From an uncultured Bacilli bacterium (GTDB taxonomy: Bacteria > Bacillota_I > Bacilli_A > RF39 > UBA660), in assembly GCA_947628535.1 (NCBI GenBank), contig CANRAF010000003.1, forward strand, positions 1-64,000: a stretch of 64,000 nt of DNA. Reading direction: 5' to 3'. The position numbers and the translations under genes are program-made. Below the pieces are notes generated by a model. It worked only from the letters and a program-made list of their open reading frames with translations, did not search any database and was not told the origin of the DNA. Below, piece after piece: positions 24,012 to 32,381 of the stretch. How positions within the stretch are numbered: the stretch's first letter is position 1; the number at the start of each line of letters is the position of its first letter.

Positions 24012-25247
24012 ATGAGAAAAATATATACAAGTATTGATATTGGTACTGATGAAGTAAAAGCAGTAACAATTGAAGAGTATAATGAAAAATTTAACGTTTT
24101 AGCAACTGCTATTGTTAAATCCAAAGGCGTTAAAAAGGGTTTAATAACTGATGCATCACTTATTACAAGTGCTGTTAAAAAAGCAATTAAACAACTTGAA
24201 AGCAAACTTGGAACAAAAATAGAACAAGTTATAGCAGTAGTTCCTTCTAATAACAGAGATATAAATATTACAATGGGCGAAACTACAGTTAATACAGAAG
24301 ATCATATAATTGATGGTGAAACTATCTTTAACTGTCTTCAAAAATCTTTAAAAAACAATGTTTCTAAAGATGTAGAAGTAGTAAGTGTAATGCCTATTGA
24401 ATATAAAATTGACGATGAAAAGAAAGTTAAAAATCCTCTTGGTCTTGAAGGCTCTAAATTAGCCTCTAAATCTGTTGTTGTAACAGTTCCTAAAAAAAAT
24501 GTTTATTCAGTAGTTGGAATACTTGAAAATATTGGTGTTGAAGTAGTTGATATTACAATTTCTTCAATTTCTAGTTATTTTGCAATATCTGATAATGAAC
24601 TTGATAAAAATGTAGTAGCTTTGGTAGATATTGGTAAAGAAAAAAGTGTTCTTTCAGTATTTAATAAAGGAATTTTAGTTAAGGAATCAATTACTTCAAT
24701 GGGTGGAGATGATTTAGATGAGTTAATTAGTTTTAATTTTAAAACTGATGAAAGAGAATCAAAAAGAATAAAAGAAGAATATGGAGTTGCTAATAGAAAA
24801 TATGCTGATTCAGATGAAACATATAAAGTAATAAATAGAATTAACCAAAATATTGTTATAAATCAGTATATTTTAGCAGAAATGATAGAGCATAAAATAA
24901 CAGAAGAACTCAAAAATATCAAAAATAATATAAATAACTTAACAAATCGAGAAATTAGTTATATAATAGTTACAGGAGCAATTTCTTCAATGCTTGGGTT
25001 TGATGCTCTAGTGCAAGATGTATATGGAAGCAAAGGACAAATATTAAATTTAAATATTATTGGACTTCGTGATAATAGGTTTGATGTTTGTTATGGAGCA
25101 ATCAAATATTTTGTAAACAAATTAGAACAAAGAGAAAAAGAATATACGATGTTTATAGATGAAAAGGTCGATGAAATGCTAAAGGCAAGGAAAAAAATGG
25201 GGACAGGCAGTGCACTAGGAAAAATATTTGGAAAAATATTTGAATAA
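24012..25247 (+). CDS. ftsA: Cell division protein FtsA
   Basis: 411 residues of actin-fold ATPase: SIDIGTDEVKAV (phosphate 1, about 6-17), the FtsA-specific 1C insertion (about 80-165), VVALVDIGKEKSVLSVF (phosphate 2) and IIVTGAISSMLGF (adenosine motif). The C-terminus, GSALGKIFGKIFE, is the amphipathic helix that ties FtsZ filaments to the membrane. It lacks the usual long variable tail. ATG 24012 follows AGAGGG; ATG 24006 is possible. Followed by ftsZ 12 bases later. Confidence 0.93.
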   Translation: MRKIYTSIDIGTDEVKAVTIEEYNEKFNVLATAIVKSKGVKKGLITDASLITSAVKKAIKQLESKLGTKIEQVIAVVPSNNRDINITMGETTVNTEDHIIDGETIFNCLQKSLKNNVSKDVEVVSVMPIEYKIDDEKKVKNPLGLEGSKLASKSVVVTVPKKNVYSVVGILENIGVEVVDITISSISSYFAISDNELDKNVVALVDIGKEKSVLSVFNKGILVKESITSMGGDDLDELISFNFKTDERESKRIKEEYGVANRKYADSDETYKVINRINQNIVINQYILAEMIEHKITEELKNIKNNINNLTNREISYIIVTGAISSMLGFDALVQDVYGSKGQILNLNIIGLRDNRFDVCYGAIKYFVNKLEQREKEYTMFIDEKVDEMLKARKKMGTGSALGKIFGKIFE

Positions 25248-25259
25248 GGAGATGAAGTT

Positions 25260-26339
25260 ATGTTTGATTTAGCAATGACAGACCAACTAGCTAAAATAAA
25301 AGTAGTTGGAGTTGGTGGAGGCGGAGGTAACGCCATTAACAGAATGATAGATGCTGGAGTACGTGGCGTTGACTTTATTGCAGTTAATACCGATGCTCAA
25401 GTTTTAAATGCCTCAAAAGCTGAGAAAAAAATACAACTTGGCACTCTTGGAGCCGGGGGAAGACCTGAAATAGGAAAAGAAGCTGCTATGAAAGCTAAAA
25501 AAGAATTAGAGGAATGTTTAAAAGGTGCTGATATGGTATTCATCACTTGTGGTATGGGTGGTGGAACTGGAACAGGAGCAGCACCAGTAATCGCTGAAAT
25601 TTCTCAAAATTTAGGGGCTCTTACAGTAGCTATCGTAACTAGACCATTTTCATTTGAAGGAAAACGCCGAATGGATAACGCTTTGGAAGGAATTGAAGAA
25701 TTAAGAGAACATGTTGATACTTTAATTGTTATTCCAAATGATAGATTAAGAGAAATTATTGATAAATCCACTTCAATGCTTGATGCCTTCAAAGAAGTTG
25801 ATAATGTTCTTCTTCGTGGAGTTCAATCAATTTCTGATTTAATTGCAGTTGTTGGACTTGTTAACCTTGACTTTGCCGATGTAAGAGCAGTAATGGAAAA
25901 CTCTGGTAACGCAATTATTGGTATTGGTATTGGAATGGGTGAAGATAGAGCAATTGAGGCTGCTAAACAAGCTGTTTCATCTCCACTTCTTGAAACCTCA
26001 ATTCATGGAGCAACAGATGCTATAATCAATATAACTGGTGGTGCTAATTTAACCCTTTTTGAAGCAGAACAAGCCGCTGAAGTTGTTCGCGCAGCTGCTA
26101 ATACAGATATTAATACAATATTTGGATCAGTTATCAATGAAAACTTAACTGATGAAGTAATTGTTACTGTAATAGCAACAGGTTTTGATAAAAAAGGGAA
26201 AAAACCACTTTACAATCAATTAAATAATAGAAGTGAATCTAGTTATATAGATGATGACGATGATGATAATGAAACTTCAGATGGAGATTTTGAACCACAA
26301 GAAATAGAAATACCAACATTTATGCATAAAAATTTTTAA
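25260..26339 (+). CDS. ftsZ: Cell division protein FtsZ
   Basis: 359 residues. Tubulin-like GTPase that forms the Z ring: [15 protein letters not shown] near 19-33, the tubulin signature [10 protein letters not shown] (about 104-113), the catalytic T7 loop NLDFADVR (about 203-210). A short acidic linker ([16 protein letters not shown]) leads to the conserved C-terminal peptide [10 protein letters not shown] that binds FtsA. ATG 25260 follows AAGGAGAT at 25247-25254. Confidence 0.98.
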   Translation: MFDLAMTDQLAKIKVVGVGGGGGNAINRMIDAGVRGVDFIAVNTDAQVLNASKAEKKIQLGTLGAGGRPEIGKEAAMKAKKELEECLKGADMVFITCGMGGGTGTGAAPVIAEISQNLGALTVAIVTRPFSFEGKRRMDNALEGIEELREHVDTLIVIPNDRLREIIDKSTSMLDAFKEVDNVLLRGVQSISDLIAVVGLVNLDFADVRAVMENSGNAIIGIGIGMGEDRAIEAAKQAVSSPLLETSIHGATDAIINITGGANLTLFEAEQAAEVVRAAANTDINTIFGSVINENLTDEVIVTVIATGFDKKGKKPLYNQLNNRSESSYIDDDDDDNETSDGDFEPQEIEIPTFMHKNF

Positions 26340-26355
26340 GTGTCAAATAAGTAAG

Positions 26356-26382
26356 AAAGCATACTACTAAGTTTGCTTTTTT
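26356..26382 (+). terminator. Rho-independent terminator of ftsAZ
   Basis: Stem around AAGCATAC (26357-26364) / GTTTGCTT (26371-26378) with one mismatch and a T run. The same bases provide a -35-like TTGCTT for the TATAAT at 26395-26400 before the next gene. Confidence 0.65.
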
Positions 26383-26416
26383 CATATAATATGGTATAAT
26401 GTTTTGTGGTGAGGAA

Positions 26417-26905
26417 ATGGAAAACAAAGAATATTTACAGATTGTTGGAGATTTGTTAGAAAACAGAAAATTCAATAAATTAAAACAAGAAAAACACCAT
26501 CATAACAGCAATAGATTTAATCATTGTGTAGATGTTTCATATATGACATATAATGTTTGTAAAAAATTAAAATTAGATTATGAAAGTGCTACAAAAGCGG
26601 CACTTTTACATGACTTTTTCTTTGATGATGAATTTAAAAACAAAAGAAAAAGAATGCTTTCGCATCCAGAAACGGCAATTAAAAATGCTAAAAAAATTAC
26701 AACGTTATCTTCCAAAGAAGAAAGCATAATTGTATCACATATGTATCCAATTGGTGGGAAAATGCCTAAGAATATAGAAAGTATTGTTGTAGATGTAGTA
26801 GATGATTATGTTTCATTAAAAGAAAAACTTGGAGGGGACTTGAAGAGTTTAAAAGCAGCAGTAAATTTTTTATTTGTATTAACGATAAATGTTTTATTAA
26901 GATAA
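26417..26905 (+). CDS. Small HD-domain phosphohydrolase
   Basis: 162 residues. Metal-binding histidines in RFNHCVDVSYMTYN (His about 34) and the HD pair in ALLHDFFFDD (about 65-74), with further His at LSHPETA and IIVSHMYP, the order of the HD superfamily (metal-dependent phosphohydrolases). Substrate unknown. A short hydrophobic C-terminus (VNFLFVLTINVLLR) may touch the membrane. The frame opens at ATG 26399 but that ATG overlaps the -10 box; ATG 26417 follows GGTGAGG. Confidence 0.8.
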   Translation: MENKEYLQIVGDLLENRKFNKLKQEKHHHNSNRFNHCVDVSYMTYNVCKKLKLDYESATKAALLHDFFFDDEFKNKRKRMLSHPETAIKNAKKITTLSSKEESIIVSHMYPIGGKMPKNIESIVVDVVDDYVSLKEKLGGDLKSLKAAVNFLFVLTINVLLR

Positions 26906-26917
26906 AACATTTATTTT
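26887..26917 (+). terminator. Hairpin between HD gene and tRNA-Arg
   Basis: AAATGTTTTA / TAAAACATTT (26887-26912) spans the end of the HD gene. The T run after it is weak (ATTTTG), so it may be a leaky terminator or a processing site, allowing tRNA read-through; no separate tRNA promoter was seen. Confidence 0.55.
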
Positions 26918-26994
26918 GTCCCCGTAGCTCAGTAGGATAGAGCAATTGCCTCCTAAGCAATAGGTCGGAGGTTCGACTCCTCTCGGGGACGCCA
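26918..26994 (+). tRNA. tRNA-Arg (CCT anticodon)
   Basis: 77 bases with encoded CCA. Acceptor GTCCCCG/CGGGGAC, anticodon loop CTCCTAA with CCT at 26952-26954, T arm GGAGGTTCGACTCC. Reads the AGG codon. The T arm and D arm resemble the tRNA-Arg(TCT) at 18690. It ends two bases before the convergent GDPD stop. Confidence 0.97.
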
Positions 26995-26996
26995 CT

Positions 26997-27671
26997 TTAA
27001 ATATACTTTATTGGCATGTCGACGATATAGAAAGTATTATCGGACATGTTTTTTTTAAGTTCTAAATATTTTTTCTTATTGTTAAGAGCCCAAACAAATA
27101 TAGGTTTTTTATAGTCTTTTAATTTATCAATACTATAACTACTTAAAGCTAAAAAATCATAATTATCATTTAAGTGAGAAGAATTTATAATTTTACTAAT
27201 TAAGATGCCACATTTTAAGTTTGGATAAGAATTTTTAATTTGCTTTATAATATCTTCGTTAAAACTCATTATATAAATATTTTTAAATAAATATTTACTA
27301 ATTTCTTTATAAAATCTTTCTACAAATAAAGTACTTTCTTTATCTTGTTTTATTTCTATTAAAATAATTTTATCTTTAGGACATATTTTAATAATTTCTT
27401 TTAACGTACTTATTTTACAAGGATTTTCTTTGGTACCAAAATTATATTTTCTAAGATTTTTATAAGTCATATTTTTAACAAAACCAAATCCATCACTTGT
27501 TCTATTGATAGTGCTGTCATGAATTACAACAATTTTTCCATCTTTTGTCATTCTAACATCAAATTCAATACCTTTAACATAATCTTTAAGTAAACTATCT
27601 CTAATAGCAAGTTTAGTATTTTCTTTATAATTTTTATTATTAACACCACGATGAGCAATTAAATTTGACAT
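26997..27671 (-). CDS. Glycerophosphodiester phosphodiesterase
   Basis: 224 residues, single GDPD domain without signal peptide. It hydrolyses glycerophosphodiesters to glycerol-3-phosphate and an alcohol. Seen: LIAHRGVNN (His7, Arg8), ENT, IEFDVRMTKDGKIVVIHD (about 35-52, with Glu, Asp and His metal/catalytic residues) and IILIEIK (about 103-109). Start ATG 27671 on the minus strand, with GGTGAAA upstream. It converges on tRNA-Arg with almost no gap. Confidence 0.93.
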   Translation of the reverse strand: MSNLIAHRGVNNKNYKENTKLAIRDSLLKDYVKGIEFDVRMTKDGKIVVIHDSTINRTSDGFGFVKNMTYKNLRKYNFGTKENPCKISTLKEIIKICPKDKIILIEIKQDKESTLFVERFYKEISKYLFKNIYIMSFNEDIIKQIKNSYPNLKCGILISKIINSSHLNDNYDFLALSSYSIDKLKDYKKPIFVWALNNKKKYLELKKNMSDNTFYIVDMPIKYI

Positions 27672-27923
27672 AATATTTCACCATTATATAATATGAAAAA
27701 AGAACTAAATTTGGACCTTAAGTCTACAAATGTTTATTATATAATCGTTTTTTGTGTTTTACTACGAAAAAGAAATGATTTAGAATAAATGTAAAAGAAA
27801 CAAAAATTTGAAATAAATACTTTCAAGTTTTTTCTTTTTATACTATTGGTAATTTTTACCAATTAATGCATATCTATTGAAAACAGTATAATATATTATA
27901 CAATATTGTTAGGAGGTAAAAAT
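27672..27923. other. Intergenic region with regulatory signals
   Basis: No gene seen. Contains a TATAAT at 27740-27745 without a well-spaced -35, a hairpin TTGAAA/TTTCAA with T6 at 27809-27834 (terminator-like) and a palindrome at 27845-27863 upstream of the HTH gene. Confidence 0.5.
27845..27863 (+). promoter_or_regulatory. Palindrome, candidate operator of the HTH/unknown pair
   Basis: ATTGGTAA (27845-27852), TTT, TTACCAAT (27856-27863): a perfect 8-bp inverted repeat 60 bases before the HTH start, upstream of a TTGAAA (27877-27882) and TATACA (27897-27902). It is the kind of site a small XRE regulator binds to control its own operon. Inferred. Confidence 0.45.
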
Positions 27924-28160
27924 ATGGAAAAGGAAAAAATTTTAATGGACTTGGAGTATGAATTTATTTGTGATTTTATTAAACTTAGGAAAGAAAAGGG
28001 ACTTACTCAAAAGGCCCTTGCAGAAATGTCTGGAGTGGTAAGAGAAAAAATTGCTAAAATTGAAAACAAACTTAACTCTCCACAACTTAATTCTTTAATC
28101 AAAATTTTAGAACCTATTGGTTATACAGTAAAAATAATGCCAATAGAAAAGGAAAAATAA
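27924..28160 (+). CDS. XRE-family helix-turn-helix protein (antitoxin-like)
   Basis: 78 residues, almost entirely a Cro/C1-type helix-turn-helix (about 16-70: FIKLRKEKGLTQKALAEMSG, then REKIAKIENKLNSPQLNSLI). The C-terminal GYTVKIMPIEK strand is like that of HipB/HigA antitoxins. ATG 27924 follows a strong AGGAGG (27911-27916); an ATG at 27906 is rejected because it precedes that site. It is one base from the next ORF, so the two are coupled, in the gene order of many toxin-antitoxin pairs. Confidence 0.85.
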   Translation: MEKEKILMDLEYEFICDFIKLRKEKGLTQKALAEMSGVVREKIAKIENKLNSPQLNSLIKILEPIGYTVKIMPIEKEK

Positions 28161-28161
28161 A

Positions 28162-28671
28162 ATGCCTTATCTAAAAGCAGGAATAGTTACTAGGATAGAG
28201 ATAGATAGAATAAAAAATGATTTAAATTATTTAGATAAGTTTTTTAATTTAAATCTTTTTTGTAATGGTAATAATGTATTTTTATTAAAAAAAAATATTT
28301 TAAGAGAAAACCTTGTTAGTTTTAGAAAAGAGTTTATGAATATAACTAATTATAGAGGTGATAGTTTAAATAATTGTGAGGCATATTCTCTTGAAATTGA
28401 TGTAAATAAAATGCTTGAAAATGAAATATACTTAAGTGATGATGGTAAAAAATTTTATTTTGAAAATTTTGAAAATATGAAATTTGATACTGATCAGTGT
28501 TATTACAAAGATAAAAAAATATCAATGCTAATATTTTTTATTCCTATTTTTTGGGATATAAATAAAATAGTAGCAGAAGATTTTGATATTATTACTGTAA
28601 CTGTAAATAATTTGACGCGTTTAGCATTAAAAAATAAATTAAAAGATGCTTGTTGGTTTGCAGTAATATAA
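28162..28671 (+). CDS. Unknown 169-residue partner of the HTH protein
   Basis: Soluble mixed alpha/beta protein with no signal peptide, no membrane helix and no recognised family. It begins MPYLKAGIVTRIEIDRI and ends KLKDACWFAVI, with a hydrophobic core strand ISMLIFFIPIFWDI (about 117-130). It follows an antitoxin-like HTH by one base and carries only a weak AAAAGGA ribosome site, so its expression depends on the HTH gene. By position it could be a toxin, a metabolite sensor or a second subunit of the repressor. Nothing in the sequence decides between these. Confidence 0.6.
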   Translation: MPYLKAGIVTRIEIDRIKNDLNYLDKFFNLNLFCNGNNVFLLKKNILRENLVSFRKEFMNITNYRGDSLNNCEAYSLEIDVNKMLENEIYLSDDGKKFYFENFENMKFDTDQCYYKDKKISMLIFFIPIFWDINKIVAEDFDIITVTVNNLTRLALKNKLKDACWFAVI

Positions 28672-28686
28672 AAAAATTTGTTTACG

Positions 28687-28695
28687 TGGTATAAT
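28687..28695 (+). promoter_or_regulatory. Extended -10 promoter of the patatin gene
   Basis: TGGTATAAT (28687-28695), an extended -10 box; no clear -35. It makes the patatin gene a separate unit from the HTH pair. Confidence 0.5.
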
Positions 28696-28713
28696 ACTAT
28701 AGAGGTGGTATAC

Positions 28714-29991
28714 ATGAAAAGAGCGCTTGTTTTATCTGGTGGAGGTGCTAAAGGTTCTTATCAACTTGGGGTTTATAAAGCTTTAAAGAGACTAAGAATT
28801 AAAATTGATATTATAGCAGGTACATCAATAGGTTCTATTAATGGTGCTCTTTTTGTAGCAGGGGATTATCATAAGGCTAAAAGATTATGGCAAAAAATCA
28901 CAACCGAGGAGCTTCTTAATTATGGATTTGAAGACGTAAAAGATTATCCAAAGGCTGCTAAAGAAATTGTTAAAAATAAAGGTTTAAAATTTGATAAAGC
29001 TGAGGAATATATTGGTAAAGTAATAGATGAGAGAAAGGTTAGAGAATCAAAAATAGATTATGGTTTAGTTACAGTTAATTTAAAAAATATGGTACCTAAA
29101 ATGCTTACTAAGGAACAAATACCTAATGGAAAACTTATTTCTTATATTGTAGCATCATCAACTTGTTTCCCAGCAGTTGAAATGAAAGAGATAGATGGGA
29201 ATTACTATATAGATGGGGGATATTATGATAACCTTCCTATTAATTTAGCAGTTCAAATGGGAGCAGATGAGGTAATAGCAGTAGATCTTTCAGCAATTGG
29301 AATAAAACAAAAAGTAAAGGACAAAGATATAAAAATAGATTATATAAAAACAAAAAATAAACAGTTATTTGTTTTAGAATTTAATCCAGAAGTTGCAACA
29401 CGTAATATTAAACTTGGATATAACGATACAATGAAATATTATGGAAAACTAGATGGAGATATGTTTACCTTTAAAAAAGGCTCACTTGAAAGAAACTGTA
29501 AAAAATATAGTGAAAAGTACATAAATTTAATTAAAGCAGTGTTAATTTCTGATAGTAAAAAGGTAAAAATTACTGATATTTTAAAAAATAAAAGATATCA
29601 AAGTATTTTCCTTAAAATAAAACAAAACAAGAGTTTAGAAAAGGAAATAAATAGTTCTCTTGAATATTTAGGTAATTTATTTGGACTTGAAAATGAAAAA
29701 ATTTATAATATAGAAATATTTAATAAAAAATTGATATCTGAGGCAGAAAGCTTAAAATATATAACTATTGATAAAAAACTAAAAGGTAAGATGCTTATAG
29801 GTTATATATACAATCAATATATGAATTCTGAAAATAAAGAAGATGTATATAAAAAATTATTTAATATTGCCCTTATTTTTCAAAAAGATTTTTTAGCGGC
29901 AATTTATTTAATAGCTATTTCAAATATTGAACCAATTAATTTAAAAAGTGAAAGTTTCTTTGATGAAATTTTAAATCTAATTAAAAAGTGA
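28714..29991 (+). CDS. Patatin-like phospholipase
   Basis: 425 residues. N-terminal patatin domain with the oxyanion loop GGGAKG (9-14), nucleophile Ser38 in GTSIGS and the dyad Asp in DGG (about 167-169, IDGGYYDNLP). It is of the bacterial RssA/YlbK type: no signal peptide, likely acting on membrane lipids from the cytoplasm. The C-terminal 150 residues form a separate helical region of unknown role. The frame is open from 28678 but ATG 28714 follows AGAGGTGG and lies after the -10 box. Confidence 0.88.
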   Translation: MKRALVLSGGGAKGSYQLGVYKALKRLRIKIDIIAGTSIGSINGALFVAGDYHKAKRLWQKITTEELLNYGFEDVKDYPKAAKEIVKNKGLKFDKAEEYIGKVIDERKVRESKIDYGLVTVNLKNMVPKMLTKEQIPNGKLISYIVASSTCFPAVEMKEIDGNYYIDGGYYDNLPINLAVQMGADEVIAVDLSAIGIKQKVKDKDIKIDYIKTKNKQLFVLEFNPEVATRNIKLGYNDTMKYYGKLDGDMFTFKKGSLERNCKKYSEKYINLIKAVLISDSKKVKITDILKNKRYQSIFLKIKQNKSLEKEINSSLEYLGNLFGLENEKIYNIEIFNKKLISEAESLKYITIDKKLKGKMLIGYIYNQYMNSENKEDVYKKLFNIALIFQKDFLAAIYLIAISNIEPINLKSESFFDEILNLIKK

Positions 29992-30019
29992 TTGTCAAAT
30001 TATGTCTAATTTACACTCA

Positions 30020-30047
30020 TTGCTTGTAAAGGGAAAAAATATATTAT
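30020..30047 (+). promoter_or_regulatory. Promoter of rpoZ
   Basis: TTGCTT (30020-30025) and TATTAT (30042-30047), 16-base spacer. Confidence 0.5.
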
Positions 30048-30073
30048 ATTCTTAATATAGGGAGTGTGATACA

Positions 30074-30274
30074 ATGATATATCCATCTATTGATAAACTA
30101 CTTTTGCATGTTGATTCTAAGTATCGTTTAGTACATATAGTTGCTAAACGTAGCAATGAAATAAAAAAAACAGGACATTTGCAAATGAATGATGAAGAGT
30201 ATATTTCTTCAAAAAATATAGGAAAGGCTTTAGAAGAAGTTGAAAAAGATCTAATTGATATTAAAAAGAATTAG
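30074..30274 (+). CDS. rpoZ: RNA polymerase omega subunit
   Basis: 66 residues beginning MIYPSIDKLLLHVDSKYRLV, the Firmicute omega signature, with VHIVAKRSNEI and KNIGKALEEVEKDLI. Omega helps fold and hold the beta-prime subunit. ATG 30074 follows GGGAGTG. In Bacillus rpoZ lies with gmk, priA and def; that neighbourhood is absent here and recX follows. Confidence 0.9.
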   Translation: MIYPSIDKLLLHVDSKYRLVHIVAKRSNEIKKTGHLQMNDEEYISSKNIGKALEEVEKDLIDIKKN

Positions 30275-30299
30275 TTCTTTTTATTTAAGGAGTTTGTTT

Positions 30300-31034
30300 A
30301 TGAAAATTGAAAAGTATAAATATTTAGGGAACGGAAGATATAAAGTATTTATTGATAAAAATGATTACATTATTTTTGAAGATATAATCTTAAAATATAA
30401 AATTTTAGGGAAAGATAATATCACTAAAGAAGAACTTTCAAAATATTTAAAAGAAAATACTTTTTATGAAGGATATTATAAAGCTACTTCTTATATAAAT
30501 ATTAAATTAAGGACTAAAAAAGAAATAGAACAATACTTAAGTAAGAATGATTTTGATAGTAAAGTAATAACAAAAATAATAGATAAACTTACAAAAGATG
30601 GGTATTTAAATGAAAATATTTATACTGAAGCATATATAAATGATCAAATAAATTTGAAAATTATTGGGCCTTTAAAAATAGAAAATGATTTAATAAAACT
30701 TGGAATAGATAAAAATATAATAAATAAACATTTAAACTGTTATACAAAAGAAATGCAATATGAAAAAATAAGAAAAGTTATAGATAAAGAAATAAGGTTA
30801 AATAAAAATAAATCTAGTGAAATGCTTAAAAATAAAATATTAATGGGATTAATAAATAAAGGTTTTTATAGAAATGATATCATTTTAATTTTAGATGAGT
30901 TTGAAATAGATGATAAAGATATTTATGAAAAAGAATATCAAAAATTATATAATAAGTTATCTAAAAAATATAGTGGTCAAGTTCTTGAATATAAAATAAA
31001 GGAAAAATTATATCAAAAAGGTTTTAGAAAATAG
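30300..31034 (+). CDS. recX: Regulatory protein RecX
   Basis: 244 residues of tandem three-helix RecX repeats (about 60-240), for example SYINIKLRTKKEIEQYLSKN and IDKLTKDGYLNENIYTEAYI (about 97-116). RecX binds RecA filaments and modulates recombination. Long Firmicute form. The frame is open from 30255 inside rpoZ; ATG 30300 follows AAGGAG at 30287-30292. recA is not in the window. Confidence 0.88.
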   Translation: MKIEKYKYLGNGRYKVFIDKNDYIIFEDIILKYKILGKDNITKEELSKYLKENTFYEGYYKATSYINIKLRTKKEIEQYLSKNDFDSKVITKIIDKLTKDGYLNENIYTEAYINDQINLKIIGPLKIENDLIKLGIDKNIINKHLNCYTKEMQYEKIRKVIDKEIRLNKNKSSEMLKNKILMGLINKGFYRNDIILILDEFEIDDKDIYEKEYQKLYNKLSKKYSGQVLEYKIKEKLYQKGFRK

Positions 31035-31120
31035 AAAGTGGTTTTGAATCCATTTTTTATTTTCTTTTTGTATAAAAAAACTAAAAGGTCTAATACTAAT
31101 AAAAAAGGAGGCTTTTAATA

Positions 31121-31549
31121 ATGGAAGAAAATATTAATGCTTTAGATGAGTTACATAAGGGTACTTGTATGGGTATGGATGCCATTCATTTTGTTAGAGA
31201 AAAAGTTGAAGATGAATCTTTAAAAAAGGAACTTGATAAGGAATATAATGATTATAAAGATATTGCTAAGAGAATAGAAGAGGTTTATCCAAAATATAAT
31301 GATGGTAAACCACATACTACTAATGCAATGACTAAAACTATGACTTGGTCAATGACTGAGATGAAAACTTTAGCAGATAAAAGTACTTCAAAAATAGCAG
31401 AGTTATTGCTTCAAGGGGTAAACATGGGTATTATTGAAGGTAGGAAGATATTAAATAATAAAAATATTGATAAAGAAGTTAATAAAATTGCATCAACATA
31501 TGTAAATATGCAGGAAGAAAGTGTAGAAACACTTAAAAATTATTTATAA
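31121..31549 (+). CDS. Conserved helical-bundle protein (DUF2383-like)
   Basis: 142 residues, four long helices, soluble. The N-terminus NALDELHKGTCMGMDAIHF and the segment MTKTMTWSMTEMKTLADKST are shared by a family of Firmicute proteins with a ferritin-like bundle; it resembles DUF2383 in size and helix pattern. Function unknown. ATG 31121 follows AAAAAGGAGG at 31103-31112. It is monocistronic, closed by a strong hairpin. Confidence 0.6.
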   Translation: MEENINALDELHKGTCMGMDAIHFVREKVEDESLKKELDKEYNDYKDIAKRIEEVYPKYNDGKPHTTNAMTKTMTWSMTEMKTLADKSTSKIAELLLQGVNMGIIEGRKILNNKNIDKEVNKIASTYVNMQEESVETLKNYL

Positions 31550-31554
31550 TAAAA

Positions 31555-31597
31555 AAAGAAATTATTTCATGTTATTTTAGAAATAATTTCTTTTTAT
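31555..31597. terminator. Bidirectional terminator
   Basis: Perfect 14-bp stem AAAGAAATTATTTC (31555-31568) / GAAATAATTTCTTT (31580-31593), T-rich on both strands, between convergent genes. Confidence 0.92.
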
Positions 31598-32304
31598 ATA
31601 CTTTTATTTTTTCCTGTTACAAGTGCTGTCAAAGATGAAATACTATCTATTTCCATTATTATAGCTTTTTTATCAGCTTTTTTAAGTAATCTTCCTTCAA
31701 TACTTTTTGCTTTTTTTATATCAAATATTGAATTAATAGAATTATCTGTATTTTCTACTAAAAAGTTATAATATTTAAAGTTTTTAAGAAGATGCTTATT
31801 ATTTAAATCTAAATCCTTTGAATTTACTTTCCTAACAGGAAGAGGCCACATATGATGAATAATTCCATCAATTATTTTTTCAGCACGTTTCTCATCTTTA
31901 AAATATTCAGGATACCAAGAATAAGCATTTAAAACTGCTTCAATAGGATGAGTAAATCCATGTTTGTTTTTTAAGGATTTAATCCTGTTTTTTTCATTAT
32001 TTTGCCAAGGCTCTGTGTATAGATCATGAAAAAGAGCAATTACAACAGCATCTTCAACATTTATTTTACCTGGATTTTCTATTTCATAATCTATTGCTAG
32101 TCTTAAAGTTAAAATTGCATCTGTTAGAATATGTTGTCCTAAAGTTGTATTAGAGTGATGTGGAAATTCATCTGTACATCTTTTTACAAATTCATTATGA
32201 AAAATAATAGGTTCAACTATATTATAAAACAGTCTCTTTTCTTCTACTGTTAAATCACTATTTTTTAATGTGAGCCATAATAATTCTTCGACATTTTCAC
32301 GCAT
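31594..32304 (-). CDS. HD-domain hydrolase family protein
   Basis: 236 residues, soluble. Histidines are arranged as in HD phosphohydrolases: NTTLGQHILTDAI (about 55-67), VVIALFHDLYTEPW with the HD pair (about 90-103), GFTHPIEAVLNAYSWYP and IIDGIIHHMWPLP. Substrate unknown. The frame opens at GTG 32313, which is part of the ribosome site AGGTGA; ATG 32304 is taken. It runs against the helical-bundle gene with a shared terminator. Confidence 0.75.
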   Translation of the reverse strand: MRENVEELLWLTLKNSDLTVEEKRLFYNIVEPIIFHNEFVKRCTDEFPHHSNTTLGQHILTDAILTLRLAIDYEIENPGKINVEDAVVIALFHDLYTEPWQNNEKNRIKSLKNKHGFTHPIEAVLNAYSWYPEYFKDEKRAEKIIDGIIHHMWPLPVRKVNSKDLDLNNKHLLKNFKYYNFLVENTDNSINSIFDIKKAKSIEGRLLKKADKKAIIMEIDSISSLTALVTGKNKSI

Positions 32305-32381
32305 ATTTATCACCTTTATACAGATATCAATATATCAGCTTTAATATTAAATGTCAAAAAAATGTGTCTAGTTTTTTGTAA

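Noticed and set aside
27690-27840. Possible small RNA (TATAAT at 27740 and hairpin with T run at 27809-27834)
   Set aside because: No -35 at a proper distance and no conserved structure; A/T-rich DNA yields such pairs by chance.
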